Assembly (NCBI RefSeq): GCF_000383235.1
Contig: NZ_KB910925.1
Coordinates: 62,001 to 126,000 of the forward strand
From: Bacillus sp. 123MFChir2
GTDB taxonomy: Bacteria; Bacillota; Bacilli; Bacillales; Bacillaceae_G
Length of the DNA: 64,000 bases
Direction: 5' to 3'
Notes under the pieces: model-generated
The model's input: the letters and a program-made list of their open reading frames with translations, nothing else
What the model was told of the DNA's origin: nothing
The model's database searches: none
Shown: positions 54,830 to 63,452 of the stretch, one piece after another
How the letters are laid out: each line of letters opens with the position of its first letter
Numbering within the stretch: position 1 is the first letter of the stretch
Position numbers and translations under genes: made by a program

Positions 54830-55081
54830 TTATTTTTTAAACATTTTACTCAATGAACTAAAGTCAGTTGGCATATTATTATTAATAATCGCATTTATAA
54901 TTTGCTCTTCTTTTTCTTTTGATACATCTCTTCCCGCCATTGTTGCAACCTGATGAATTAACTGACGTAACACTTTTTCATCACGTAAATTTGAATTTTG
55001 AACCGAAGAGGCTAATTTAAAAATATCTTCTTTATTTACTTTGGATTCCTTTTCAATATTGTTGAATAAATTATTATCCAC
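54830..55081 (-). CDS. Stage VI sporulation protein F-like
   Basis: An 83-residue soluble helical protein: MDNNLFNNIEKESKVNKEDI, LASSVQNSNLRDEKVLRQLI and SKEKEEQIINAIINNN fit the SpoVIF family of Bacillus, linked to coat assembly. The start is a GTG with GAGGGTGA upstream; extra N-terminal codons in a longer frame have no site. It lies upstream of yphE and downstream of gpsA, an additional gene relative to the B. subtilis order as I recall it. Confidence 0.8.
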   Translation of the reverse strand: MDNNLFNNIEKESKVNKEDIFKLASSVQNSNLRDEKVLRQLIHQVATMAGRDVSKEKEEQIINAIINNNMPTDFSSLSKMFKK

Positions 55082-55152
55082 TTTGTTCACCCTCTCATGT
55101 AATCTACACTCCATCGTATGCAGAAAATAAAGAATGGTGAAAAAACCCAAAA

Positions 55153-55194
55153 GAAAAAGCTGTACAAATGTCTTTTTACATTTGTACAGCTTTT
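55153..55194. terminator. Strong terminator after gpsA
   Basis: A perfect 18-bp stem, AAAAAGCTGTACAAATGT with its complement and a six-base loop, directly after the gpsA stop codon; T-rich flanks exist on both strands. Confidence 0.9.
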
Positions 55195-55195
55195 T

Positions 55196-56218
55196 TTACA
55201 GCAAGTCTGGAATCGCTTCTACTTCGTGTTTACGCACACGTCCCATCAACATTCCAACAGCATCTTTTACATTTTTTCCATTAAATAACACATCATATAA
55301 AACAGTTGTAATCGGCATTTCGACATCCATTTTCTTAGCCATCTCATATGCTGCTTTCGTTGTCCGTACGCCTTCAACAACCATTCCCATATTGTCTAAT
55401 ACTTCTTGTAACGAGCAACCTTTACCAAGCATGTTACCAGCACGCCAATTTCGACTATGAACGCTCGTACATGTTACAATTAGGTCACCCATACCTGTCA
55501 GGCCAGCAAACGTTAATGGGTTCCCACCCATTTTACGTCCTAAACGAGCAATTTCTGTTAATCCTCGCGTCATAAGGGCTGCCTTCGCATTATCTCCTAA
55601 GCCAATTCCATCAGTAATACCCGCCGCAAGGGCAATGATATTTTTTAGAGCTCCGCCAAGTTCAACTCCAATAATATCTGGGTTTGTATATACACGGAAA
55701 TAGCTATTCATAAATAAGTCCTGAACCTCTTCAGCTGCTTCCATACGCTTTGCAGCTGATGTAACTGTTGTAGCTTGGCGCAATCCAACTTCTTCTGCAT
55801 GACTCGGCCCTGATAAAACAACCACATCGCGAATGAGATGTGCCGGAATTTCTTCTTCAATCACTTCCGAAATACGCTTTGAAGTTCCTGGTTCAATCCC
55901 TTTACTCGCGTGAATCCATGTAATTGGCTGCGAAACAAATGTTTTCATATTTTGCAATACTTCTCGATATGCCTTTGTAGGTACAACGAGAAGTACTGTA
56001 TCAACCCCTACTAATGCCTCTTCTAAAGAAGAGTAAGCAACGATGCTGGCTGGCAGTGTAATCCCCGGAAGATAACGACTATTCTCATGCTTTTCATTCA
56101 TTTCATCCATAAGTTCTGGTCGATTCCCCCAAAGACGTACATCATGGCCGTTGTCAGCTAATACCATTGCTAACGCCGTTCCCCAGCTACCTGCTCCTAC
56201 TACTGTGATTTTTTTCAT
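55196..56218 (-). CDS. gpsA: Glycerol-3-phosphate dehydrogenase [NAD(P)+]
   Basis: A 340-residue enzyme making sn-glycerol-3-phosphate for phospholipids. Motifs: VVGAGSWGTALAMVLADNGH, VVLSGPSHAEEV, GVELGGALKNIIALAAGITDG with the catalytic Lys, and MGDLIVTCTS. Length is typical. It lies 18 bases downstream of der, in operon. Confidence 0.97.
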   Translation of the reverse strand: MKKITVVGAGSWGTALAMVLADNGHDVRLWGNRPELMDEMNEKHENSRYLPGITLPASIVAYSSLEEALVGVDTVLLVVPTKAYREVLQNMKTFVSQPITWIHASKGIEPGTSKRISEVIEEEIPAHLIRDVVVLSGPSHAEEVGLRQATTVTSAAKRMEAAEEVQDLFMNSYFRVYTNPDIIGVELGGALKNIIALAAGITDGIGLGDNAKAALMTRGLTEIARLGRKMGGNPLTFAGLTGMGDLIVTCTSVHSRNWRAGNMLGKGCSLQEVLDNMGMVVEGVRTTKAAYEMAKKMDVEMPITTVLYDVLFNGKNVKDAVGMLMGRVRKHEVEAIPDLL

Positions 56219-56236
56219 AAAATCACATCCTCTCCA

Positions 56237-57547
56237 TTAGTCTCGTGCTCTTGCAATAACTTTAATTGGTGTTCCTACGAAACCAAACGCATCGCGCAGA
56301 CGATTTTTCAAGAAGCGCTCATATGAGAAGTGCAGTAACTCTGGATCATTTACGAACACAACAAATGTCGGTGGTTTCACCGCGACTTGTGTTGCATAGA
56401 AAATTTTCAAACGTTGTCCATTATGCGTTGGTGTTGGATTCATTGCAACAGCATCCATAATTACATCGTTTAATACATTTGTTTGTACACGAATACTATG
56501 ACTTGCATTTACCTCATTAATAACAGGAAGTAGTGTGTGTGTACGTTTTCTCGTTTTGGCAGATAAGAATACGATTGGTGCGTAATCTAAAAATTGGAAA
56601 TGAGCACGAATATTCTCTTCGAATTCCTTCATCGTTTTCTCATCTTTTTCAACTGCGTCCCATTTATTTACAACAATAATAACAGCACGACCTGAATCAT
56701 GGGCATATCCAGCAATTTTTTTATCTTGTTCAATGATTCCTTCTTCACCATCTAAAACAACTAAAACAACATCAGAGCGTTCAATTGCTCGAAGTGCTCG
56801 AAGTACACTATACTTTTCTGTACTTTCATATACTTTTCCTTTTTTGCGCATTCCTGCGGTATCAATGATAACGTAATCTTGTCCATCTTTACTGTACGGT
56901 GTATCAACTGCATCACGTGTAGTACCCGCTACATTACTAACGATTACACGTTCTTGACCAAGCAATGCATTTACCATTGATGATTTCCCAACGTTCGGGC
57001 GACCAATTAAACAGAATTTAATCGTTTCATCATCGTATGGTTCTTCTTCAATTTGCGGGAAATGTTTTGCTGCTTCGTCTAATAAGTCCCCTAAACCTAA
57101 ACCGTGCGTTCCAGATATAGGAAACGGCTCTCCAAATCCTAATGCATAAAAATCGTAAATATCGCTGCGCATCTCTGGATTATCTACCTTATTCACAGCT
57201 AATACAACTGGCTTTTTAGAACGATACAAAATCTTTGCAACTTCTTCATCCGCAGCTGTCACACCGTCGCGACCATTTGTCATAAAAATGATAACATCGG
57301 CTTCATCAATCGCAACTTCTGCTTGTTGACGAATTTGTGTCAAGAATGGCTCGTCTCCAATATCAATTCCACCTGTATCAATAATGTTAAACTCATGATT
57401 TAACCATTCTCCTGCGCTATATATACGATCTCTTGTTACACCAGGAATATCTTCAACAATTGACACTCTTTCTCCAACAATTCTATTGAAAATAGTAGAT
57501 TTCCCCACATTTGGGCGTCCTACTATTGCCACTACCGGTTTTGGCAT
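56237..57547 (-). CDS. der: Ribosome-assembly GTPase Der (EngA)
   Basis: A 436-residue protein with two GTPase domains: [17 protein letters not shown] (9-16 P-loop), NKVD; and [26 protein letters not shown]; then a KH-like C-terminal domain. It assists 50S maturation. Same length as B. subtilis EngA. Followed by gpsA. Confidence 0.98.
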   Translation of the reverse strand: MPKPVVAIVGRPNVGKSTIFNRIVGERVSIVEDIPGVTRDRIYSAGEWLNHEFNIIDTGGIDIGDEPFLTQIRQQAEVAIDEADVIIFMTNGRDGVTAADEEVAKILYRSKKPVVLAVNKVDNPEMRSDIYDFYALGFGEPFPISGTHGLGLGDLLDEAAKHFPQIEEEPYDDETIKFCLIGRPNVGKSSMVNALLGQERVIVSNVAGTTRDAVDTPYSKDGQDYVIIDTAGMRKKGKVYESTEKYSVLRALRAIERSDVVLVVLDGEEGIIEQDKKIAGYAHDSGRAVIIVVNKWDAVEKDEKTMKEFEENIRAHFQFLDYAPIVFLSAKTRKRTHTLLPVINEVNASHSIRVQTNVLNDVIMDAVAMNPTPTHNGQRLKIFYATQVAVKPPTFVVFVNDPELLHFSYERFLKNRLRDAFGFVGTPIKVIARARD

Positions 57548-57584
57548 ATACTTTCATCCCTTCTATTTGCTTCTGTTATTATGT

Positions 57585-57614
57585 AAAAAACCCTTCTTTG
57601 TGCAAGAAGGGATT
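57585..57614 (-). terminator. Terminator between the YIEGIA pair and der
   Basis: CCCTTCTT-loop-AAGAAGGG followed by T6 on the minus strand, 54 bases past the small gene's stop codon; der therefore likely has its own promoter. Confidence 0.8.
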
Positions 57615-57667
57615 TGCATTCCAGAATATTTCTCTTCGTATCAAAACACCTCATATTATAACACATT

Positions 57668-57856
57668 TTAAGAATGTTTCACAATAATATATAAGTTCTC
57701 TTGCAAACGGTGGGCAATTCCATCTAAAATCGCTTCTAAATTACTAGCAACAAATTCCATTTCATCTACTGTCTCACATACAAATAACGGCGCCCCGCCA
57801 GCGAACTTTTCCGGAATTGTTGTAATAACAGCAAGAATACATTTTTCTAATATCAC
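57668..57856 (-). CDS. Small protein coupled to the YIEGIA membrane protein
   Basis: A 62-residue protein (ILEKCILAVITTIPEKFAGGA, VCETVDEMEFVASNLEAI). The start is a GTG overlapping the stop of the YIEGIA gene (GTGA), implying equimolar coupled synthesis. I recall database names describing such proteins as a capping subunit for YIEGIA proteins; from the sequence alone only the coupling is visible. Function otherwise unknown. Confidence 0.8.
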   Translation of the reverse strand: MILEKCILAVITTIPEKFAGGAPLFVCETVDEMEFVASNLEAILDGIAHRLQENLYIIVKHS

Positions 57857-58746
57857 CCTTTATCTCCCCTTCCATTTGGGGCCTCAGAAGACATATGAAT
57901 CGCACTTTCTAATGTTGGAACATTTCCAATGACCTGAATCGCTTTATTTACATCCTGATCTTGCGGCAAAACAAATATACCTATTCTTCCATCATTTAAA
58001 TCACGTTTCGCAAGCGGTACAAGTGCAGGTGTTCCAGAATCTCGATATACACCAAGCGCAACAGATACATCATGCAAAATCGCCTGTCTTTGACCAAGGT
58101 TTGCTAATGTTACCCGAGCATCAATTGATTTTGGTTTTAAAATAAATCCCATACCATACTTCATAATTTCTTTTTGCCTTACTGGTAAACCGATATTCAT
58201 AATATAAATATTATCAACATAAAGGCCTGCTCCTTCAAAATGCAACGAGGCATGCTCAACTTCAACAAGGTCACGTAGCCGTTTACCAGACATCAACTTT
58301 TTCGCGAAAAAGAAACTTATGATTCCAGCTAAAATACCGGCATACCACGATTTAAATCCTAAATAAGCGAAAGTAGCTATGAAAGAAGTTAACATTGCTA
58401 AATAATTACGACTCTCAAACACAATTGCAATTCCCTCAATATATGTATTGCCCCTAGGAACAAGTTCATACCCATCTAATTGCTGCAATGTATTACGCTC
58501 CATATTCCGCACATCACGAAACTGCGATGCAGCTAATGTCAGAAATGTAATAGCAGAGAAATCCTTTTTCAAAATAGCTGGAATTGCTACCGCCCCAAGA
58601 GCAGCCGCAATAATTCCCATTGCAATATGAATAATCTTTCCATGTAAACGAGTTGGATACTGCCTTGTATCCGTTTGAAGCATTAAAATTCGTGTGACAG
58701 TTCCAACGGTTACTCCAAGCAACATAGCTGATGTATACGAATTCAT
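57853..58746 (-). CDS. yphB: YIEGIA-family membrane protein
   Basis: A 297-residue protein with several membrane segments in the N-terminal half (SAMLLGVTVGTVTRILML, IAMGIIAAALGAVAIPAIL, YLAMLTSFIATFAYLGF, GILAGIISFFFA) and the eponymous YIEGIA motif near residue 102 (GNTYIEGIAIVFESR). A soluble C-terminal half (190-297) follows. Conserved in spore formers and placed where yphB lies in B. subtilis. Spore-related function is inference; some relatives are thought to be proteases. Confidence 0.85.
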   Translation of the reverse strand: MNSYTSAMLLGVTVGTVTRILMLQTDTRQYPTRLHGKIIHIAMGIIAAALGAVAIPAILKKDFSAITFLTLAASQFRDVRNMERNTLQQLDGYELVPRGNTYIEGIAIVFESRNYLAMLTSFIATFAYLGFKSWYAGILAGIISFFFAKKLMSGKRLRDLVEVEHASLHFEGAGLYVDNIYIMNIGLPVRQKEIMKYGMGFILKPKSIDARVTLANLGQRQAILHDVSVALGVYRDSGTPALVPLAKRDLNDGRIGIFVLPQDQDVNKAIQVIGNVPTLESAIHMSSEAPNGRGDKG

Positions 58747-58749
58747 AAA

Positions 58750-59349
58750 TTAACCTTGTCCCTCCTTCACTTGCTTTTGCTTAAATTGTTCTGTGTATGC
58801 CATTATTTTTCCAATTCCGTATAAAAGACTACAGAACATCGTGGACACAGCAATCATATTAAAAAATTGTAAATCCCCTAATTGATAAGGAAAATTGAAT
58901 GTCTTTAAAATAAAAGCTACAAACAACTCACCTTGCAACGCCCCTACATATAATCCCCATATACGTAATAGACGGTCCCTATGTAATAAAACAGATGTAT
59001 AAACAAGAATACTACTTAACATCCAGGTACGATCTACAACAATCCAAATCGGGTCATAGAGTTCGATTAAAGAAAAGCTTGCATATAGCATCGCGATTAT
59101 AAGTGCACATAGTAAAGTATAGACCTTTTTCCATACTGAATATGTCGCAATTCCAATAAATGAGATTCCCGCTAACAAAAGGGCGTTTACCGATATTGTA
59201 ATAGAAGTAAATGAAATTACTGCTTGCGAACAAATAATAAATAATAAAATGACCGCACTAAGCTTAAGTCTAACTGTATCTTTTCTCCAAAAAAACGTCG
59301 TAACAATCCAGCTCACCCATGCTAAAAAATAAAAATAACCACCTTCCAA
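58750..59349 (-). CDS. yphA: YphA family membrane protein
   Basis: A 199-residue polytopic protein with six or so membrane segments (YFYFLAWVSWIVTTFFW, LSAVILLFIICSQAVI and others). The start is TTG with AGGAGGTG five bases upstream, giving exactly the length I recall for B. subtilis YphA; an apparent ATG eight codons earlier overlaps that site. It is followed after three bases by the YIEGIA gene. Function unknown. Confidence 0.82.
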   Translation of the reverse strand: MEGGYFYFLAWVSWIVTTFFWRKDTVRLKLSAVILLFIICSQAVISFTSITISVNALLLAGISFIGIATYSVWKKVYTLLCALIIAMLYASFSLIELYDPIWIVVDRTWMLSSILVYTSVLLHRDRLLRIWGLYVGALQGELFVAFILKTFNFPYQLGDLQFFNMIAVSTMFCSLLYGIGKIMAYTEQFKQKQVKEGQG

Positions 59350-59465
59350 GTGAACACCTCCTATTATTTCCATTATGGGAATTGTTTATGAAAAATAATC
59401 ATCTTTTATCGCTGCATATTTTTAAAAATAACAGCAACACTTTGTACTAAGGAGGTGGAAACACC

Positions 59466-59600
59466 ATGGGTAAAGATCGTCAAGAAAAGAAATTGAAACA
59501 ATCAAGGCGCGTAGAATCCGACCGCAGCCAATCATTACAATATCCTGGTGCAACAGGACTCGATACACCGGAGCAAGCACGAAAACAAAATCAGCATTAA
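59466..59600 (+). CDS. ypzI: YpzI family small protein
   Basis: A 44-residue basic hydrophilic protein (MGKDRQEKKLKQSRRVESDR, then QYPGATGLDTPEQARKQNQ) matching YpzI of B. subtilis, which lies in the same place next to yphA. AAGGAGGTG lies eight bases before the ATG, a near-perfect site. Followed by a terminator. Function unknown. Confidence 0.88.
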   Translation: MGKDRQEKKLKQSRRVESDRSQSLQYPGATGLDTPEQARKQNQH

Positions 59601-59604
59601 AACA

Positions 59605-59643
59605 AAGAAACAGCCAACATATCATTGGCTGTTTCCTTGTTTT
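59605..59643 (+). terminator. Terminator after ypzI
   Basis: AAACAGCCAA-CATATCA-TTGGCTGTTT followed by CCTTGTTTT on the plus strand, within eight bases of the stop codon. Confidence 0.85.
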
Positions 59644-59679
59644 CACATATTAATAACTATATGAATCCATTTTAATTTT

Positions 59680-59845
59680 CCGACATATAGATTGCTGCTA
59701 TGCAGAAAAAAAGGAGCTTCCACTCGCTTTCTGACTTTGTTTAAACAGTAAAAGGTGACCGCTTCTATGCATGGCCAGATGCTCTTGCCCACCTAAAAAA
59801 AGATGGTTTTATGTCAGGTTTTTAATTTGAATTTATATAGTTTAT
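59680..59845 (+). repeat. Dispersed repeat, family A copy 8, running into the LAL gene end
   Basis: CGACATATAGATTGCTGCTA, then GACCGCTTCTATGCATGGCC, AGATGCTCTTGCCCACCTAA and TTTTATGTCAGGTTTTTAAT. The terminal TTTTTAATTTGAATTTATATA, shared with the copies near 700 and 31380, contains the stop codon and last codons of the minus-strand regulator gene. Confidence 0.8.
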
Positions 59846-62401
59846 AATTCCTTGTTCTGTGGCTTTCTTTATTACTTCAACACGGTTAGACACATGAAGC
59901 TTTGAATAAATGTTAATAATGTGCGTCTTAACTGTCGAAATAGATATGCACAATTGTTCACCAATCTTCTTATTTGATGCCCCAGTCGCTAGAACTTTCA
60001 ATACCTCTAATTCTCTATTACTTAACAGAACATTCTCTTTATCATGATCCCCTAACTGTAATAACGTGTATAAGAACTCCCTCTCTCTTTCATTTAAATC
60101 TTGCAACCGTTCTTCTTTTAATAACATCAACAATGTTTGAATTTGTTTATCTATTCTTAAGTAAGGTAATAAAATATGATTTTCATAACTATAATGTACC
60201 GCTTCTCGTAATAAATTTAAAAGCTCCCGCCTATGCTTTTTCATTTCATTTCCTAAGATAAGAACTTTTAATAATAATGCTTCAATTAATAGTACTTTCA
60301 TTTTATGTTTTCTTGTAAATTCCGCAACTTCATCAAGTAACTGTAATGATTCTTGTATATGTCCTTTCTGCAATAAAATCTGAGCATATAACAATTTATC
60401 TTCAGTTCGTAGTTTCTTTTTTTCTTTCTTTTGTATGTACATCAAAACAAACTGATCTAATTGCTGTACATATTCTCCATCAACATGAATCGCATATTTT
60501 AGTAATGAGGATATAAACAGCTCATTTTGATACGCATCAAATGTTTGTAACTTTCGAATTGTTTCGTTCGCTTGCTGTTTATCACCTTTCAGAAATTGAA
60601 GTTCCATTAAATTATATAAATAAGGTTTTTCTAATGCAACTTCGTCACCTTGTACATGTTGTAATGCTTTTTCAGCCTTATCTAGTTGTAAACGTTTTAA
60701 ATAAATACCCGTAATTCCAATATGACAAGTTACTGTGAGAGCTGATAAAAATGGATGTTGTTCAACCACCCGAAAAAGCTGATTATATAACCTCTCACAC
60801 TCTTTTAAATCTCCTAAATCCTCTTTAATCTGGCATAAAGAACTTAAAATACCTATTTGGACATATAGATTTTTCATTCTCTTCTCAAGTATAGACGCTT
60901 TATCAAGCACATATAGTGCATCCTTGATTCGCTCCTGGAACCACAGAAAAAATGATAATTCTACATAAATAATCGCCTTAGTTACATCACTTATATCCAT
61001 GTCTTCAATTTCACTTATAAATAAAACATCTAATTGTAAATTCCCTTCCTCAATTAAAGCCTTACAAAATTCGAATACCTTCCAAGGATGATGACCACTT
61101 CCCCCTTCGTACACGGTATTTAATATTTCTTTGCACTGCTCAAACTCCATATTACAATAATGGTAAAAAATGAGTTGAAACGCCATCTCTTTATTTTGCA
61201 CAATACACGGTAACGGAATATGTCGTAAATAGGTCCATCCTTGCGGGTTTTGTCCGTGTATTTCAATTTTCCTTAACGCAGCCTCATAATATTGCATCTC
61301 TAACAATTGTTTTATACATTCCTCAAAATCACCGCATCGTTCGTATACTTCTGCAGCTCGTAAACGTAACTTCTTTTGTTTCTCCATTTCTAGCTGCTCA
61401 AAAGAATGTTGTAAAAACTGTTGAAAAATAGCGTGATAGCGATATATTCCACGCTCTTCATCAAGATTAATTATAAATAAATGTTTTTGAAATAGACGTG
61501 TAATGATTTCTTTTGTACCCTGTTTTTCCAATAACTTATTACAAATTTCCTCATTAAAATAACTTAAAATAGATGTTTTTACGAGAAAATCTTTTTCTTC
61601 TTCTTCCAAAGCATCTAAAATCTCTTTTGATAAATAGGTAATCATATATTTATTCAGCACTTTCATATGCTGCATACAATCATTGTTATGATAAGATCGT
61701 GCAAGCGCAAGTAACTGAAGACCACCAATCCAACCTTCTGCCACCATGTTCATATCATGAATTACCTCATATTTTAGATCCATCTTCAATGTATGTTTAA
61801 TAAACTGAAAACCTTCGTCTGCTGATAACTTTAGTTCTTCTTCTCCAATTTCTAATAATCTTCCTGAAATGAGAAAATCACCTACATAAAGTTTAGGTTC
61901 TTCTCTCGTTAATAAGACAATGCGAACATTTTCTGAGGAATGCTTTAAAAAATATTCCATTGTCTTATTAACATCAACATCCGTTATATAGTGAAAGTCA
62001 TCAATAATAATCGCAATATCATCTTTTGTACTTAATAGGTTAATCAAAGCTACAATAATACGTTTCATATCATCTTTATGCATAATCATCTGAAATAAAG
62101 AAATAATGTCTTCTATTTCTTCAATATATACACGCATACTTTCTAACACATAGTACCAAAAAGAAAATACATTATTATTCTCTTTATCTAGAGTAATCCA
62201 GGAAATCGCAAACTCCGAGTTTTCTTTGACAAAAGAAGAGCATATAGTCGTTTTTCCACTACCAGCCGATCCTTTCACAACTACAAGTTTATAATCGCAC
62301 AATGTTTCTAATTTTTTTAATGATTTTTCTCTACGTACATAATTTTTCCTTGGCGTTGGAGTCATTAATTTTGTAGAAATGATTTGAACTTCTCTCTTCA
62401 T
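59822..62401 (-). CDS. MalT/LAL-type LuxR transcriptional regulator
   Basis: An 859-residue STAND-ATPase regulator. It has Walker A GSAGSGKT at 44-51, Walker B AIIIDDFHYI at 130-139, a winged-helix region to about 330, TPR-like helical repeats (about 340-770) and a C-terminal LuxR HTH (about 796-859: LSNRELEVLKVLATGASNKK, then STVKTHIINIYSKLHV). Such LAL proteins activate transcription on sensing an inducer. The C-terminal six codons lie within repeat sequence. ABC-2 permease genes lie directly upstream on the same strand. Inducer and targets are unknown; control of the adjacent transporter is inferred. Confidence 0.9.
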   Translation of the reverse strand: MKREVQIISTKLMTPTPRKNYVRREKSLKKLETLCDYKLVVVKGSAGSGKTTICSSFVKENSEFAISWITLDKENNNVFSFWYYVLESMRVYIEEIEDIISLFQMIMHKDDMKRIIVALINLLSTKDDIAIIIDDFHYITDVDVNKTMEYFLKHSSENVRIVLLTREEPKLYVGDFLISGRLLEIGEEELKLSADEGFQFIKHTLKMDLKYEVIHDMNMVAEGWIGGLQLLALARSYHNNDCMQHMKVLNKYMITYLSKEILDALEEEEKDFLVKTSILSYFNEEICNKLLEKQGTKEIITRLFQKHLFIINLDEERGIYRYHAIFQQFLQHSFEQLEMEKQKKLRLRAAEVYERCGDFEECIKQLLEMQYYEAALRKIEIHGQNPQGWTYLRHIPLPCIVQNKEMAFQLIFYHYCNMEFEQCKEILNTVYEGGSGHHPWKVFEFCKALIEEGNLQLDVLFISEIEDMDISDVTKAIIYVELSFFLWFQERIKDALYVLDKASILEKRMKNLYVQIGILSSLCQIKEDLGDLKECERLYNQLFRVVEQHPFLSALTVTCHIGITGIYLKRLQLDKAEKALQHVQGDEVALEKPYLYNLMELQFLKGDKQQANETIRKLQTFDAYQNELFISSLLKYAIHVDGEYVQQLDQFVLMYIQKKEKKKLRTEDKLLYAQILLQKGHIQESLQLLDEVAEFTRKHKMKVLLIEALLLKVLILGNEMKKHRRELLNLLREAVHYSYENHILLPYLRIDKQIQTLLMLLKEERLQDLNEREREFLYTLLQLGDHDKENVLLSNRELEVLKVLATGASNKKIGEQLCISISTVKTHIINIYSKLHVSNRVEVIKKATEQGIINYINSN

Positions 62402-62465
62402 TTCATCACCTTATTATTTTCTTTATGCATTTTATTTCCATTTTATATGGTTAACATAGAAAATA

Positions 62466-63452
62466 TCAATATCGACCTTCCTGTACTCTTTTTTCACAAA
62501 TGATGATACTAAGCATAAAGAATAACAAGATAGTAAAACTTATATACGTAATTGCGCCTCCATACTGTGCTAGATTATAGCCATTTTCAACACCATCGAT
62601 AAACGAAAGATATTGTTTTTGCGGTAAGATTCGTACAAACCAATCTACTATCCCATTCTTGTCTTTTAAAACAAAGAAAGCCCCCGATAAAATAGTAGTA
62701 AAAACAATAATGGAAGAAGATAACATCATTGTATTATCCGTAGTTTCTATAATCGTACTCATAAATAAAGAAAAGGATGTCGCAATCATAACAAGGATAG
62801 CCAATAGATAACTATATTCTAAAAAACTGAATCCTATATCCATCTGAAACATTACCTTTTCAACTATTAAGATGAGAAAGGTTGGAGCATATACGATAAG
62901 AAAGGTAAACAAATACTGCGCAAATAAATAGTTACTAATACGTATAGGAGACGATACAATACGAGTAAAGGTACGATTTTCCTTATCTTCTGTAAAAAAA
63001 CTCATAAACATAATACTCTCTAATAACACAAACATACACAGATACCCTAAAATATTTGTACCTACCTTTCTCACTTTGTCTTGATGAAACGAACCTATAC
63101 TTTTTTGTTGAAACGCCATCTCGACTTTTTCTTTAAAATCATCTTCTTTAAGTGTCTTTACTTCTATTTGTCCGTTTTCTTTCGGAATAACTGCTGCATC
63201 ATATTTTTTCATTACAAATTCGGACATACTTGGAATTTGATTCGTATTTTTAATGTTAAATCCCTCTATTTTTATATGACCCTTTCCTTCTTTTGTTACA
63301 TATGCAATGTTCCCCTTCATTTCAAACTTGGAAGTAAAAAATATAGCAAGTGATATAGAAATAAACGTAAGAAGAATCGTTAACAGTATATAATTCTTTT
63401 TACTAATAGCTCGCCGGATATTATGACGAAAAACAATTAAAATCTCGTTCAT
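62466..63452 (-). CDS. ABC-2 family transporter permease (second of a pair)
   Basis: A 328-residue permease with an N-terminal membrane segment (NYILLTILLTFISISLAIFF), an extracytoplasmic domain (about 44-130) and five C-terminal segments (LGYLCMFVLLESIMFMSFF onwards), with TRIVSSPIRISNYLFAQYLF as the coupling region. The shape is that of NatB/YhaP-like exporters. Its ATG overlaps the stop codon of the preceding permease gene (ATGA). Likely exports a peptide, drug or lipid; substrate unknown. Confidence 0.87.
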   Translation of the reverse strand: MNEILIVFRHNIRRAISKKNYILLTILLTFISISLAIFFTSKFEMKGNIAYVTKEGKGHIKIEGFNIKNTNQIPSMSEFVMKKYDAAVIPKENGQIEVKTLKEDDFKEKVEMAFQQKSIGSFHQDKVRKVGTNILGYLCMFVLLESIMFMSFFTEDKENRTFTRIVSSPIRISNYLFAQYLFTFLIVYAPTFLILIVEKVMFQMDIGFSFLEYSYLLAILVMIATSFSLFMSTIIETTDNTMMLSSSIIVFTTILSGAFFVLKDKNGIVDWFVRILPQKQYLSFIDGVENGYNLAQYGGAITYISFTILLFFMLSIIICEKRVQEGRY

